Source: Paenibacillus sp. SC116
Lineage (GTDB): Bacteria; Bacillota; Bacilli; Paenibacillales; Paenibacillaceae
Length of the DNA stretch: 64,000 nucleotides
Direction of reading: 5' to 3'
NCBI RefSeq assembly: GCF_024733555.1
Contig: NZ_JANIOF010000005.1
Span: 124,001 to 188,000 of the forward strand
Shown here: piece by piece, positions 45,201 to 54,305 of the stretch
How the letters are laid out: every line of letters starts with the position of its first letter
Numbering within the stretch: position 1 is the stretch's first letter
Made by a program: the position numbers and the translations under genes
The notes under the pieces: generated by a model
Databases searched by the model: none
Told to the model about the DNA's origin: nothing
What the model saw: the letters and a program-made list of their open reading frames with translations, nothing else

Positions 45201-46637
45201 CCCTTGATATTGCAGCGCTGCATCCGAAGGTTCCGTATGTTCTGGCGTGCTATTAGGCGCACGCAAAATACGAAGGCAATAATGCTCCAAGTCCGAGAAA
45301 TCAAGCCAGCCTTTACCGCGTTTTGCTTGCTCAAAGCGTTCACCAAACTGCTGAATAACATGGACGAGCGTGTTCATAAGCGGCGCCATATTATTCATTT
45401 CGATTAAAAATTGTTCTGGTGCACGTCTATACAGCTCTTCTCGCAGCTGTGAGAAACGAGCTTTCGCTTGATCCCTCAGCCTCTTTACTTGCTCTTGCAA
45501 GGACTTCTCATAACGGTCACCACGGCATGCAGGCAGCCTACCAAATTCAAGCTGCTCCATAAATGCACCCATTTCATGCCATGGATGCTGTAATGATCGA
45601 TTGTGCAATTGAGTGGCCATTTGCCACTCTTCAGTTAATACAGTCTGATAAGGCTCAGGCCCACCAGGCGTACCGCTCAGCTGTGTCGCTTGCCGCAGCA
45701 GCTCTGCGATTGCATTCAACGTCAATCTTGTATCAGTCATAATACTTGTCGCCCACGGTGAAGCAGAAAGTTCCTCTACCGTGCCAGCTCCGAATGAAGC
45801 TGCCATGTGCTGAAGCCATGCATCTGGCCAAGGATGACTGCGTGAGAAGTCATATAACCGCTGTACAAGCCGGAACGCAGCTTCATCATTACGCTCTCCA
45901 CTGAACCAGTCAACAAAGCGGCGGAATCCCTCATCCTCTAGCTCATACTTCTCCTCGAACAACTCTTCCAGCACATCCTGACGCATCACTTGCGTCTCTG
46001 TTTCATTCGCAATGCGGAAAGAGGGGTCCAATCCAATCATTTGGAAGTAACGTTGAATCACCTCTAGACAGAAGGAGTGCAAGGTCGTAATGGAAGCACG
46101 ATTCAACAAGGCCAGCTGACGATGAATATGCTCTGAATCAGGAGACTCAGCAAGCTTTGTCTCAAGAGCAAGACGAATACGTTCGCGCATCTCTGCTGCA
46201 GCTGCCTTCGTGAACGTTGCCACCAGCAGCTCATCGACATGAACGGGCTTGTGCTCATCTATAACCTTGCGAATAATCCGCTCTACAAGTACTGCCGTCT
46301 TGCCTGATCCCGCTGCAGCAGCTACAAGGATGTTGCGGCCACCGTCAACAATTGCTTGCCATTGCTCGTCCGTCCAAGTAGCATCTTGCGGCTTTGGCGC
46401 TAGTGCTGTTGCAGGCACAAAAGACTCCAATGCAGCCTGTTCTGAAACTGACAATAACTCTTCGTGTTCGAAAGGCAGTTGATGTATTGACTCTGACTGT
46501 TCGGCAGACTCTTGCACAGCTTGCTCTTCCTCAATGATTTGATCCACGAAATCAAACAGATCGATAGCTATCTGCTCTACTTCTTGCTGTGATGGCTGCC
46601 CAGCTTTGGCTTTCGTTCGCTTATTCGTTTGATCCAT
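42258..46637 (-). CDS. addA: ATP-dependent helicase/nuclease subunit A
   Basis: 1459 residues, over 200 longer than B. subtilis AddA (about 1230). Residues 1-85 form an acidic N-terminal extension before TWTDEQWQAI. Walker A is AAAGSGKTAVLV (about 107-118), and the UvrD-type Walker B is ILLDEYQDTN (about 483-492). The C-terminal RecB-type nuclease motif LILLDYKTDRV is at about 1393-1403. Acidic inserts occur in mid-protein (DELDMHSDRERIQEEAVLE, and HTGDEEDALDSEQPPTQE) and near 1200 (EDIADEDGLPVEKELPEK). AddA is the 3'-5' helicase and nuclease of the AddAB complex that processes double-strand ends up to Chi. It overlaps addB by 17 bases. Confidence 0.96.
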   Translation of the reverse strand: MDQTNKRTKAKAGQPSQQEVEQIAIDLFDFVDQIIEEEQAVQESAEQSESIHQLPFEHEELLSVSEQAALESFVPATALAPKPQDATWTDEQWQAIVDGGRNILVAAAAGSGKTAVLVERIIRKVIDEHKPVHVDELLVATFTKAAAAEMRERIRLALETKLAESPDSEHIHRQLALLNRASITTLHSFCLEVIQRYFQMIGLDPSFRIANETETQVMRQDVLEELFEEKYELEDEGFRRFVDWFSGERNDEAAFRLVQRLYDFSRSHPWPDAWLQHMAASFGAGTVEELSASPWATSIMTDTRLTLNAIAELLRQATQLSGTPGGPEPYQTVLTEEWQMATQLHNRSLQHPWHEMGAFMEQLEFGRLPACRGDRYEKSLQEQVKRLRDQAKARFSQLREELYRRAPEQFLIEMNNMAPLMNTLVHVIQQFGERFEQAKRGKGWLDFSDLEHYCLRILRAPNSTPEHTEPSDAALQYQGQFAEILLDEYQDTNMVQEAIVNLISRQDKGNRFMVGDVKQSIYRFRLADPTLFMNKYDHYVRYDRNDDELDMHSDRERIQEEAVLEKKRSSDFVDQDGSAPKGARIDLARNFRSRVEVVDAVNMLFRQLMNRHVAELSYDRDAELVCGAMYYPELDAQGDTASTSSSDYDYNVQPEFVLIEKGGGAESHTGDEEDALDSEQPPTQEVDPSELETARIEARAIAARIRMMMGDGREQPAQVYDKQLKRMRAISYRDIVILLRATQSWAPLMVEELRLEGIPAYAEFNTGYFQATEVEIIVSLLRVIDNPYQDIPLAGVLRSPIVGLSAESLAQIRLYAKNKPYFDALTLAAGSAGTEPIEWDGEALLAEEDVHRVQHFMSLWERWREEARQGSLSELIWRIYRETGYYEWVGGLAGGTQRQANLRALYDRARQYEGSSVRGLYAFLRFIDRMKETGGDLGTARALGEQEDVVRLMTIHKSKGLEFPVVFIAGMGKMFNQQDLNAAFLMHKQMGFGPKYVDESTRVTYPTLANLAIRRQMKLELLAEELRVLYVALTRPKEKMILIGTVNDATKVISQWGEALDVESLLLPDYLIARARSYIDWIGPALIRHQAASEWRTLAGLPNRNGSCMIDEPSDWKLTLIPASILALTSSLETDNSSVSDKLALLERIAALDEHIEAERSEHEQTIAERLSWRDPYRLAEMLPAKTSVTEMKRLFAQDDLPSSTWVHSSEVDEDIADEDGLPVEKELPEKTGSVSGSADGSDLTYTLHLRRPRFMEQKRLTPAERGTAYHLLMQHLPLNGSMSTDIITQTLIGMQERQIMTATQAEAIEVDSVYAFFESDIGQRLLHADWVQRELPFSYGLTAAEAYTIELSTSGDTGERLRYVATSTFAAKDNSNLLEEETVLVQGVIDCIFQSNDELILLDYKTDRVRSQQGGVEGLAEHYRFQLDLYARAIEQIWKRPVHKQALYFFDAKEARLL

Positions 46638-49600
46638 GAGATGACTCGCCTCCTTCCTGCAGTTGCATCCATACGTCGTCTTTACTCATCCGAGGCAGCA
46701 TTCGATATTGATTGCCTTCCAACAGCTCATCGAATTGACATACAGGCTTGTAGTCGCAATAGTCACAAGCTTTGCTAGGTCCCATTCGATAAGGCTCAAT
46801 TTGAACTTCACCGTCCGTAATGTGAGTGCCTATTCGTTGAATGACATTTCGCACATTGTGTCGCAAAACATCCCACTGATCAGTAGTGGCCACACTCGCG
46901 TTGCTATAAAAAGATCCATCTTGCTTCACAGCAACAGGCAATATATCAGAGTAGCCTTTCTCCAATGGCGCATCCATTTTCGCCACCACTTCACGATCTG
47001 CCAATACAAGACCTTTCATTTTAAACTTCTTCATCAACTGCTCATTCGCCAGATCTGGCGCCATTCCGTTCGTAGCAGCAAGCAATGGGTTATGCACATG
47101 GAAATAAAGCGCACCAGCCGGTAATGCCGTTTGCCCGATCCATTCTTCCGCATGAGTCAGCAGCACATCCAAATAAGTAAGCATTTGCAGCGATAAGCCA
47201 TAGTAGACTTCCTGAAGCTTCAAATCAGTAGCGCTAGACTTGTAATCAATTACTCGCAGCAAAATGCCTTGTTCGCTATCCGCGCAGTCGACCCGATCAA
47301 TCCTTCCGATAATCTCCATCGTACAGCCATTGTCCAACGTAAACTGAAGCGGCGGCAGCGGCTTGTCTGGTCCAAAATCAATCTCCAGCGCCAGCGGTTC
47401 AAATTCTCCTCGCTGCGCATGCTGCCCGATGACATCAGCAGCCTTCGCTACGATTTGCTTCAATTTACGAGAAATATGCTTATAGCGATTGGTGCTCATC
47501 AATATTTCACCTTGTAGTCGAGGCGACAGCAAATCGACAATACGATCTGCTTCTGCCCGACTTTCATCAGCTGTCAATGCAGCCCAAGAACGTTGATTGG
47601 ACTTTAAATCATTCGCAAATTGACTTAAAGCCGCGTGAAACAGCTGACCGATGTCCGGTGCTTCCAAGCGATACAATTGGCGCTGTCTCAACTTCAGTCC
47701 GTGTGAAGCAAAGTGAGAAAATGGACAAGCAACAAATCGCTCCATCCGCGATACACTCGTTCGAAGTTTACTGCCGTAAAGTTTGCGGCTCGTATTTTTA
47801 TCCAAAGGCTGCACTTGGTTGCGATACAACAGTGAGCCTGTTAAGGTGCGTAATCGATGCTGCCAGCTTGGCTGAGCGCGCAACCAATGATACACATCCC
47901 ACCATACAGGCGAGATTGCCACTCCACGTCGCCATTCTCGCAGCTGCGAAATAAGATGACGCAAAGCCATTTCTGGATGTGCGACATAACGAAGCTGCTC
48001 CAGCTCGCCCATGAATTCATTTGGCTCAGCCATTTCCAACTGCTCTTCTACATGCGGGAAAAGCTGGCGTATTTGCCGAATGACCTCGGAAGGAAGCAAT
48101 GACTTTCCTTCCTCATCAGCAAGCGCATAACTCACCGATAATGTATGACTGGCTGAGGTCAATGCATTGTAGATGAGAAAGCGCTCATCCAATAGCTGAC
48201 GACGAACACCAGGGGCTAATTGCATACCCGTGTCGAGTAAGACGTCACGCTCATTCTCCGTGAGCACACCATCCTCGATTGGTCGAGCTGGAATAATGCC
48301 ATCGTTCGCACCTAGCAAATAAGCATGTTTAATCTGACCCGTTCTCGTCCGATCCATCGATGCGATTAGCACTTGATCAAGCGCAGGAGGAACAAGCGCC
48401 AGCTTCACACTCTCAAAGCCTGTCTCCAACATACCAGCGAACAATTCCAGTGTAATCTTCTCATTTCCAGCCATCTCAACTAGCTGATCGAGGATGTTCA
48501 GCACCGCATCCCATATTTGACGATGCTCGCGCGAACGCTGTACATCACCATTCAGCATCGCCTCGGCACTCATGCGCTCTAAACGATACGGCACGCCCAA
48601 GTCCATCCAAAATCGATACAAAGCTTCGCACATATCGCGAACATCGCTTGCACGAGACAATCCCCGCTCCAACGCCATAAGCGGTGCAGCAACGACTTGT
48701 CGGCACTGTTCGATGAAAGCTGGTGCTCCCGATTCTTCTTCTGAGGAACTGTCTGCATCCAGCGACAAAGAAGGGACTTTCGGCCAAGGGCGTTTGCTCA
48801 TCCAACGTCTGCCTTCAATTCCCGCGGCCAATACATAGTTCTCAAACCGATCCATATCCAATCGCGTGAAAGTACCATCATCCGGCAGAACGAAGTCGGT
48901 TTTAATAAAGCGGAACACCGCATCCGGCTTCCAGAAACCAATCCAAATATCAAGCGCTGCTCTTGTCATCTCAACGAAAGGATGATGAAGCACGCCTGAC
49001 TTCTGGTCCTTAAAATAAGGAATATCGAAGTCTGTAAACACCGTATCTATAAGGGCGCTGTAGTCTCCAATATTACGAACAACGATTGCCATATCGCGCC
49101 AACGGGCTTCACCATTGCGCACACGAGCCAACATATCTCTTGCTGTCGCTTCTACCTCCACTCGACGATTGACAGCTGCATGCACAGTAACAGCTTGCTG
49201 CTCTTTCTGTGAAGCTGTCGATTCCTGCCAAGCTGTACGTCGCTCATAATGCTTCTCAAGATGGGCAAGCAAAGGCGACTCTTTAAAACGAAGCAAGCTG
49301 CCTGTTGCTCGACCATCCAATTGAACCATATCTCCTATTGGCACTTGCAGCGTGTCGGCAATTTCTCGAAGCTGAATATACGTAGTAGCAGTAGGGTGAA
49401 ATAGATTAAGCTCATGCGGCGTTTGTCCTTGCTCATACGGTCGATCCAAAGTAAGCGCAATGCGCATATCTTTTGCTTGCAGCATTAGTGCAGCTAATAC
49501 GGATAATTCCTGCGGCGTGAAGCCATGGAAGCCGTCGATCCATATTTGAGCATCACGCACATAAGAAGATTGCGGCACACTTTCTGCCAAACGCATCAAC

Positions 49601-50151
49601 ACATCTTCGCCATCTAAATAATGCTGGGACAATTCGATCTCGAACTCCCGCATCACTTCTGTAATATCTCGCAGTTTGGCAGCCAGCAGCGGATGTCCTG
49701 ACCCTCCCGTCAGCCAGCTAAGCTGCTCCTCAACATCAGAAGACTGAATGCGGTAACGTTTCATTTCATCGAACAAAGCATTCAATTTTTCAATAAAACC
49801 AAATTGCTCTGCTGTACCAGAGAAAAGAGAAAGATTGCTCTTCTTCTGCTGCATAATGCGGTATAGCAGCATCTTCTTCCCTTCTTCATTGATAGGAGTC
49901 AATGCCGTACCGCCAGTCTCTTGCATAACTCGATACGCCAAACGACGAAAGCTTAACACTTGCGCACGCAGCAAGCCGTGAAGCCCTTCCGTCTTAACCA
50001 GCTCATGCTCCAACTGGAACGTTCCTTGTTCCGGAACGAGCAGTATAATAGGAGGTCCTTCTGGCTGCTGTATTACCTGCTCACGAATTCGATCCAATAT
50101 ATGAGTCGTCTTCCCGCTCCCTGAACGACCTATTATAAATGTCAAAGCCAT
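46621..50151 (-). CDS. addB: ATP-dependent nuclease subunit B
   Basis: 1176 residues. The P-loop GRSGSGKTTHIL is at 8-19; helicase-like motifs are degenerate, as expected for AddB, whose helicase is inactive. A C-terminal RecB nuclease domain has VIDYKSSATDL. The 4Fe-4S cysteines are visible: one in FVACPFSHFASHG (about 808) and three in CDYCDYKPVC (about 1126-1137). AddB recognises Chi and cuts the second strand. It is the first gene of the addB-addA-sbcD-sbcC series; its promoter is expected in the 400-base gap upstream. Confidence 0.97.
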   Translation of the reverse strand: MALTFIIGRSGSGKTTHILDRIREQVIQQPEGPPIILLVPEQGTFQLEHELVKTEGLHGLLRAQVLSFRRLAYRVMQETGGTALTPINEEGKKMLLYRIMQQKKSNLSLFSGTAEQFGFIEKLNALFDEMKRYRIQSSDVEEQLSWLTGGSGHPLLAAKLRDITEVMREFEIELSQHYLDGEDVLMRLAESVPQSSYVRDAQIWIDGFHGFTPQELSVLAALMLQAKDMRIALTLDRPYEQGQTPHELNLFHPTATTYIQLREIADTLQVPIGDMVQLDGRATGSLLRFKESPLLAHLEKHYERRTAWQESTASQKEQQAVTVHAAVNRRVEVEATARDMLARVRNGEARWRDMAIVVRNIGDYSALIDTVFTDFDIPYFKDQKSGVLHHPFVEMTRAALDIWIGFWKPDAVFRFIKTDFVLPDDGTFTRLDMDRFENYVLAAGIEGRRWMSKRPWPKVPSLSLDADSSSEEESGAPAFIEQCRQVVAAPLMALERGLSRASDVRDMCEALYRFWMDLGVPYRLERMSAEAMLNGDVQRSREHRQIWDAVLNILDQLVEMAGNEKITLELFAGMLETGFESVKLALVPPALDQVLIASMDRTRTGQIKHAYLLGANDGIIPARPIEDGVLTENERDVLLDTGMQLAPGVRRQLLDERFLIYNALTSASHTLSVSYALADEEGKSLLPSEVIRQIRQLFPHVEEQLEMAEPNEFMGELEQLRYVAHPEMALRHLISQLREWRRGVAISPVWWDVYHWLRAQPSWQHRLRTLTGSLLYRNQVQPLDKNTSRKLYGSKLRTSVSRMERFVACPFSHFASHGLKLRQRQLYRLEAPDIGQLFHAALSQFANDLKSNQRSWAALTADESRAEADRIVDLLSPRLQGEILMSTNRYKHISRKLKQIVAKAADVIGQHAQRGEFEPLALEIDFGPDKPLPPLQFTLDNGCTMEIIGRIDRVDCADSEQGILLRVIDYKSSATDLKLQEVYYGLSLQMLTYLDVLLTHAEEWIGQTALPAGALYFHVHNPLLAATNGMAPDLANEQLMKKFKMKGLVLADREVVAKMDAPLEKGYSDILPVAVKQDGSFYSNASVATTDQWDVLRHNVRNVIQRIGTHITDGEVQIEPYRMGPSKACDYCDYKPVCQFDELLEGNQYRMLPRMSKDDVWMQLQEGGESSHGSNE

Positions 50152-50455
50152 CGTTTCTCACCGCCCTTATGTCTCGTATATGTCGTTAATTATTCCGATC
50201 GTATGATGACTCATTTATATTTCAATGTTCCTTGTGTGCAGCTCTAAGCTTTATAAGAAGCCTTTGCCCATGTAGGAACCTTCATCTAGCTATTGACTGG
50301 TAACTGGTATATCTTCCTTACTCACTATTTGAAAAGGTAATACCCTTCTTCTTAACAAACTTTGATTATGATTATAACATGTCTATTTCTAGAACACCCG
50401 TTTGTATATTATGGTGCAGAGGGAACAAACACCCTACTATTCCCGTCAAATAACA
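50152..50455. other. intergenic region upstream of addB, no gene seen
   Basis: About 300 AT-rich bases between addB and the rlmI terminator. They should contain the addB promoter, but I could not identify a clear -35/-10 pair. No open frame with an SD, no strong repeat. Confidence 0.4.
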
Positions 50456-50494
50456 AAAAGTCGGACATCTCTTATTATAAAAGAGTGTCCGACT
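50456..50494 (-). terminator. intrinsic terminator of rlmI
   Basis: AAGTCGGACA and TGTCCGACTT form the stem, with CTCTT/AAGAG inside. T-rich on both sides. Confidence 0.93.
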
Positions 50495-50556
50495 TTGTTA
50501 TGTGTTTGTTAGTTAGTTAGATGAGACGGTATCTGATAGAGCCATATGAAAAAGCT

Positions 50557-51942
50557 TTATTTGGAGCGCACTTCAAAGATTGCGAATTTCAAATAATGCC
50601 CTTCATCGACACCTGCAATTTGCGGATGGTCTTTACCAGCAGCACGCCATTCAATAAGGCGAAGCACTTTGCCAGCATCCTGCGCCGCATCAAGAATCGA
50701 TTGCATAAACTGATCTGGTCTCATATGGAAGGAACAGCTCGCCGTTACGAGGTATCCACCATCGTTCACCAGCTTCATGCCTTGCAAGTTGATATCTTTG
50801 TAACCGCGATATGCTCCTTCAACGGCATGGCGTGTTTTTGCAAATGCAGGCGGATCAAGAATAACGACATCCCACGTACGTCCGCCGCCAGCGGTCATCT
50901 TCTTCGATGTATCTACTTTTTTAGCAGCGCCGCCCACTTCATTGCGCTCACTACGCTCATCGCGACCGCGAACTTGATCACGCAAATAATCGAATGCATC
51001 GGCAACGACGAATTCCACACGATCTGTGAAATCATTCAGCTCAACATTGCGCTTCGCGCTCTGAATCGCGTGATCGGAGATATCGAGGCAAGTAACCTTT
51101 TTCGCGCCATACTTACAAGCGTGCAGCGTGAAGCTCCCTGTATGAGCGAAACACTCTAGAACCGTTGCTCCATCCCACCAAGGGAAATTAACTACGTTTC
51201 CATTCGCATTGACTGGAAGCTGCTGAGTCCCATCTTCCGTTTCAACCGTTTGCAAAGTGATTCCACTGCGCTTGCCCCAGCCTTTCATCAATGGTGCGAT
51301 AGAAGCACGGTTCTCACGTTGATCGAAGAAATAACCTGTCTTTTGACCTTCTACGATGTCTACTTCGATAATCAGGTCATTCTCCTTCACTTGTACGTGG
51401 CGCGGGCATTCTCCGTACAACAAGCCAGTGCGCTGCTCTAATCCTTCTTTTTCACGGATCGGCACATCACTGCGCTCATAAATGCCTTGCGGCTTCATAA
51501 CTTGAACCAAGGCCTCAATAATGGCGTCACGACACAGATCCATACCCAATGTCACAATCTGAACAACGAGCACATCGTCAAAACGGTCCACAACTAGACC
51601 TGGCAGGAAATCTGCTTCCCCATATACAAGACGATAAGCTGTAGCCCCTTGCAAGAATCGATCGCGATGTGTCAAGCAAGCTTCGAATCTAGAAACAAAG
51701 AAAGCCGTGTCCATCACGTCAATCGGTTCATAGCTCACAATGCGAACGATAATTTGTGACTCCGGATTGTAATAGCCTGTCGCGATGTATTTCCCCTTTT
51801 CATTCCATACATCGACTAATGCCCCTGGCGTAGGATCCCCTGATACAAGTTCAACCTCAGATTGGAATACCCAAGGATGAGAACGTTCGATACGCTTCTT
51901 TCGCGCACGCTTTAATTGAACATATGGACGCTGTTGCTGCAT
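50557..51942 (-). CDS. class I SAM-dependent rRNA methyltransferase, RlmI family
   Basis: 461 residues, longer than the 390-400 usual for the family. An N-terminal PUA domain (about 1-80, RKKRIERSHPWVFQSEVELV) is followed by an EEHD-like RlmI domain and a Rossmann methyltransferase with TVLECFAHTGSFTLHACKYGA (about 250-270), DISDHAIQSAKRN and the active-site VVILDPPAFAKTRH. The family methylates C5 of a cytidine in 23S rRNA in E. coli; the substrate here is inferred. A basic, Gly/Lys-rich insert lies just before the DPPAF motif. It is monocistronic, divergent from the Na/Pi transporter. Confidence 0.9.
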   Translation of the reverse strand: MQQQRPYVQLKRARKKRIERSHPWVFQSEVELVSGDPTPGALVDVWNEKGKYIATGYYNPESQIIVRIVSYEPIDVMDTAFFVSRFEACLTHRDRFLQGATAYRLVYGEADFLPGLVVDRFDDVLVVQIVTLGMDLCRDAIIEALVQVMKPQGIYERSDVPIREKEGLEQRTGLLYGECPRHVQVKENDLIIEVDIVEGQKTGYFFDQRENRASIAPLMKGWGKRSGITLQTVETEDGTQQLPVNANGNVVNFPWWDGATVLECFAHTGSFTLHACKYGAKKVTCLDISDHAIQSAKRNVELNDFTDRVEFVVADAFDYLRDQVRGRDERSERNEVGGAAKKVDTSKKMTAGGGRTWDVVILDPPAFAKTRHAVEGAYRGYKDINLQGMKLVNDGGYLVTASCSFHMRPDQFMQSILDAAQDAGKVLRLIEWRAAGKDHPQIAGVDEGHYLKFAIFEVRSK

Positions 51943-52132
51943 GTTTATTATTATTCTCCTCTACTGATAACTAATTTCAAGTTCAAGCCGGAATACCAAA
52001 ACCCGAATAGAGTTCGTCTATCCATGATAGTCATGGTTGTCCCTTTTCGTGCATACACATGTCCTAATGATAGTACAAGCAGACAGACTTATGAGCACCT
52101 TTATTGATAAAGGTTCGAAAAGGAGCCGGCCT

Positions 52133-53098
52133 ATGATGCAATCTATTATTTTTCCGCTTATCGGCGGATTCGCACTTTTTATGTTCGGAATGAAAATAAT
52201 GGAATTCGCCCTCCACTTATGGGCGGGACCCCATTTAAAACGGCTGCTGCACCGCTCAACGAGCACACCGATTCACGGAATGCTGTTTAGCTCTGTTATG
52301 ACCGCAATTATGCAGAGCAGTACTGCGATTACCGTTATCTCTATCGGCTTAGTTAACGCCGGTCTGATGACCTTCCAGCGATCTCTGGGCATCATTCTAG
52401 GCACAAATATAGGTACGACGTTGACGACAGAGTTAATCGGTCTAAATATCAATCATTATGCATTACCCTTACTGCTCTGCGCTGTAACCGCATGGATCTG
52501 GGGCGTAATTGCCAACGATATATTTCCTGATATGTTACCAAGTCTACATACATGGTGGAAACCGCTGCAATATGCGGCCATTGCAACGGCTGGATTTTCG
52601 TTCATTCTATTTGGTATCGAATGGATGAAGGCCATTAGTGAGCCCTTGCAGCAGCGCGGCTTGTTTACGTGGTTCCTTGAACGTTCCCAAGATAGCCTTC
52701 TATGGGCGCTGCTAGCCGGCATGATTATCACAGCGCTCGTACATAGCAGCGCAGCGATTATTGCCATGGCAATGGGCCTGTCTGCAACCGGCGCACTACC
52801 TGTTGAAGTGGGCATAGCAATTGTCATTGGTTCCAATGTCGGGACCTGCTTTACAGCCTTAATCGCTTCACTTGGCGGAAGCCGCAGCGGACAATTCGTC
52901 GCCTGGAGCCATGTTGCCTTAAATGTAGGCGGAGCATTGCTATTTTATCCACTCATCCACCTGCTGCATGATATATCCGCGATGATTTCAGGAACCGAAT
53001 CTGCTCAAATTGCTCACGCGCAAACGATATTTAATATTGCGAGTTCTCTTCTGGCGCTCCCGCTGTGCTATTTGCCGCTGTGGAAACGCCTCCGCTAA
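52133..53098 (+). CDS. yqeW: Na/Pi cotransporter family membrane protein (YqeW type)
   Basis: 321 residues from the ATG pair at 52133, which has AAAGGAG 7 bases upstream; the frame opening at 52037 lacks one. Two inverted repeat units of the family are visible: LIGGFALFMFGMKIME, then TAIMQSSTAITVISIGLVNAG and, in the second half, TALVHSSAAIIAMAMGL with QSS/HSS-type motifs that bind phosphate. About eight membrane helices. There is no C-terminal PhoU-like domain. The gene occupies the yqeW slot near mtaB of B. subtilis but on the opposite strand to its neighbours; its 3' end overlaps deoC by 68 bases, tail to tail. Confidence 0.9.
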   Translation: MMQSIIFPLIGGFALFMFGMKIMEFALHLWAGPHLKRLLHRSTSTPIHGMLFSSVMTAIMQSSTAITVISIGLVNAGLMTFQRSLGIILGTNIGTTLTTELIGLNINHYALPLLLCAVTAWIWGVIANDIFPDMLPSLHTWWKPLQYAAIATAGFSFILFGIEWMKAISEPLQQRGLFTWFLERSQDSLLWALLAGMIITALVHSSAAIIAMAMGLSATGALPVEVGIAIVIGSNVGTCFTALIASLGGSRSGQFVAWSHVALNVGGALLFYPLIHLLHDISAMISGTESAQIAHAQTIFNIASSLLALPLCYLPLWKRLR

Positions 53099-53741
53099 CG
53101 ATCGCAATGCCCGAGCTTGTACCAATACGATTCGCTCCCGCTTCAATCATCGCGAGTGCAGTCGCACGATCTCGAACGGCACCTGATGCTTTAACACCAA
53201 TAGCAGATGACACATTCGCTCGCATCAAGCGGATATCTTCAACTTTTGCACCACCAACACCGAAGCCTGTGGACGTTTTGACGAAGTGCGCTCCTGCTTG
53301 CTCGGACAATTTGCATGCCGTTATTTTCTGTTCATCATTTAACAACCCGGTCTCGAAAATAACTTTGACGATTGCTTTCCCCTCGACCATGCGCACAACG
53401 GCAGCAATATCTGCCTCAACCGCACGATGATTGCCTTCGATTAGTTGGCCAATTTGCAGTACCATATCAATTTCTGTCGCGCCGTCTTCCACAGCACGAG
53501 CAGCTTCAAACGCCTTTGCAGATGGCGCATTAGCACCTAATGGAAAACCGACTACAGCCGCTATGTTCACAGAGGAACCTGACAATAATTCACGACAAGC
53601 AGGAACCCATACTCCATTCACGCAAACACTATAGAATTGATGCTCAAGCGCTTCTTTGCATAATTTCTCAATTTGTTTGGAATTGGTGTCAGCCTTAAGA
53701 AACGTGTGATCGATGTACGAAGCAAGATTCACGGTTGTCAT
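53031..53741 (-). CDS. deoC: deoxyribose-phosphate aldolase
   Basis: 236 residues. TIM-barrel class I aldolase: ASYIDHTFLKAD at the N-terminus, EIDMVLQIGQL, VKVIFETGLL, and the Schiff-base lysine in HFVKTSTGFGVGGA (about 155). KASGAVRDRATALAMIEAGANRIGTSSG, in parts, completes the barrel. It splits deoxyribose-5-phosphate into acetaldehyde and glyceraldehyde-3-phosphate for nucleoside catabolism. The last 20 or so residues (STAANSTAGAPEENSQY) are encoded by DNA that overlaps the transporter gene on the other strand and are not typical of the family. Confidence 0.96.
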   Translation of the reverse strand: MTTVNLASYIDHTFLKADTNSKQIEKLCKEALEHQFYSVCVNGVWVPACRELLSGSSVNIAAVVGFPLGANAPSAKAFEAARAVEDGATEIDMVLQIGQLIEGNHRAVEADIAAVVRMVEGKAIVKVIFETGLLNDEQKITACKLSEQAGAHFVKTSTGFGVGGAKVEDIRLMRANVSSAIGVKASGAVRDRATALAMIEAGANRIGTSSGIAIVSGGVSTAANSTAGAPEENSQY

Positions 53742-53746
53742 GATGA

Positions 53747-54178
53747 TTATCCTCCTATGCGTAGACCAAGTTTTTGGAATGCCTTATTTACAATGATATC
53801 ATTGTTATCATACCCAGATTGCTTCTGCTGCTGCCATGCAGCCTCAGGTGTGAACCAGCTCACTCCGCGAATTTCTTCAACTTGCGCTTGCAAGCTTCCG
53901 CTTTCTTCCTCAATCAAATAATAATGAACTTCCTTATCCACAAGACCATGCTCAGGATGGTTGTATTGATACTTGATCATGTCAATCGGCTCAATAATGC
54001 GGCCATGAATGCCAGTCTCCTCCAACACCTCGCGCAGTGCCGTTTCTTCGATCGTTTCTCCAGGCTCCATCTTTCCCTTCGCCAACGAAACTTTGCCATA
54101 ACGGTCTTGTATAAGCTGAATTTCCCATTCCCCTTCACGTTTGCGGAATACAACTCCACCTGCCGAAATTTCCTTCAT
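53747..54178 (-). CDS. Nudix hydrolase
   Basis: 143 residues. The Nudix box is complete: GKMEPGE, then TIEETALREVLEETGI (about 36-57), with all catalytic Glu residues. A short hydrophilic loop and a C-terminal helix follow (ETEEVR-like). Substrate is not predictable; diadenosine polyphosphates or modified nucleotides are typical. It precedes deoC by 5 bases, so the two are likely co-transcribed, consistent with nucleotide clean-up or salvage. Confidence 0.93.
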   Translation of the reverse strand: MKEISAGGVVFRKREGEWEIQLIQDRYGKVSLAKGKMEPGETIEETALREVLEETGIHGRIIEPIDMIKYQYNHPEHGLVDKEVHYYLIEEESGSLQAQVEEIRGVSWFTPEAAWQQQKQSGYDNNDIIVNKAFQKLGLRIGG

Positions 54179-54305
54179 CCCCGTTCCTCCTTCTATGTGT
54201 TATCTATATCCTATCCCAAAAGAGGGAGGATTTCACCTCTGCCTTAGCAGCAAGCAAAATCCTCCCATCTATACCTGTGTGTTCAACCTCTATAACGAAC
54301 AGTTA

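Noticed and set aside
50521-51159. 212-residue plus-strand ORF opposite rlmI
   Set aside because: A mirror of a real gene; no SD, no family features.
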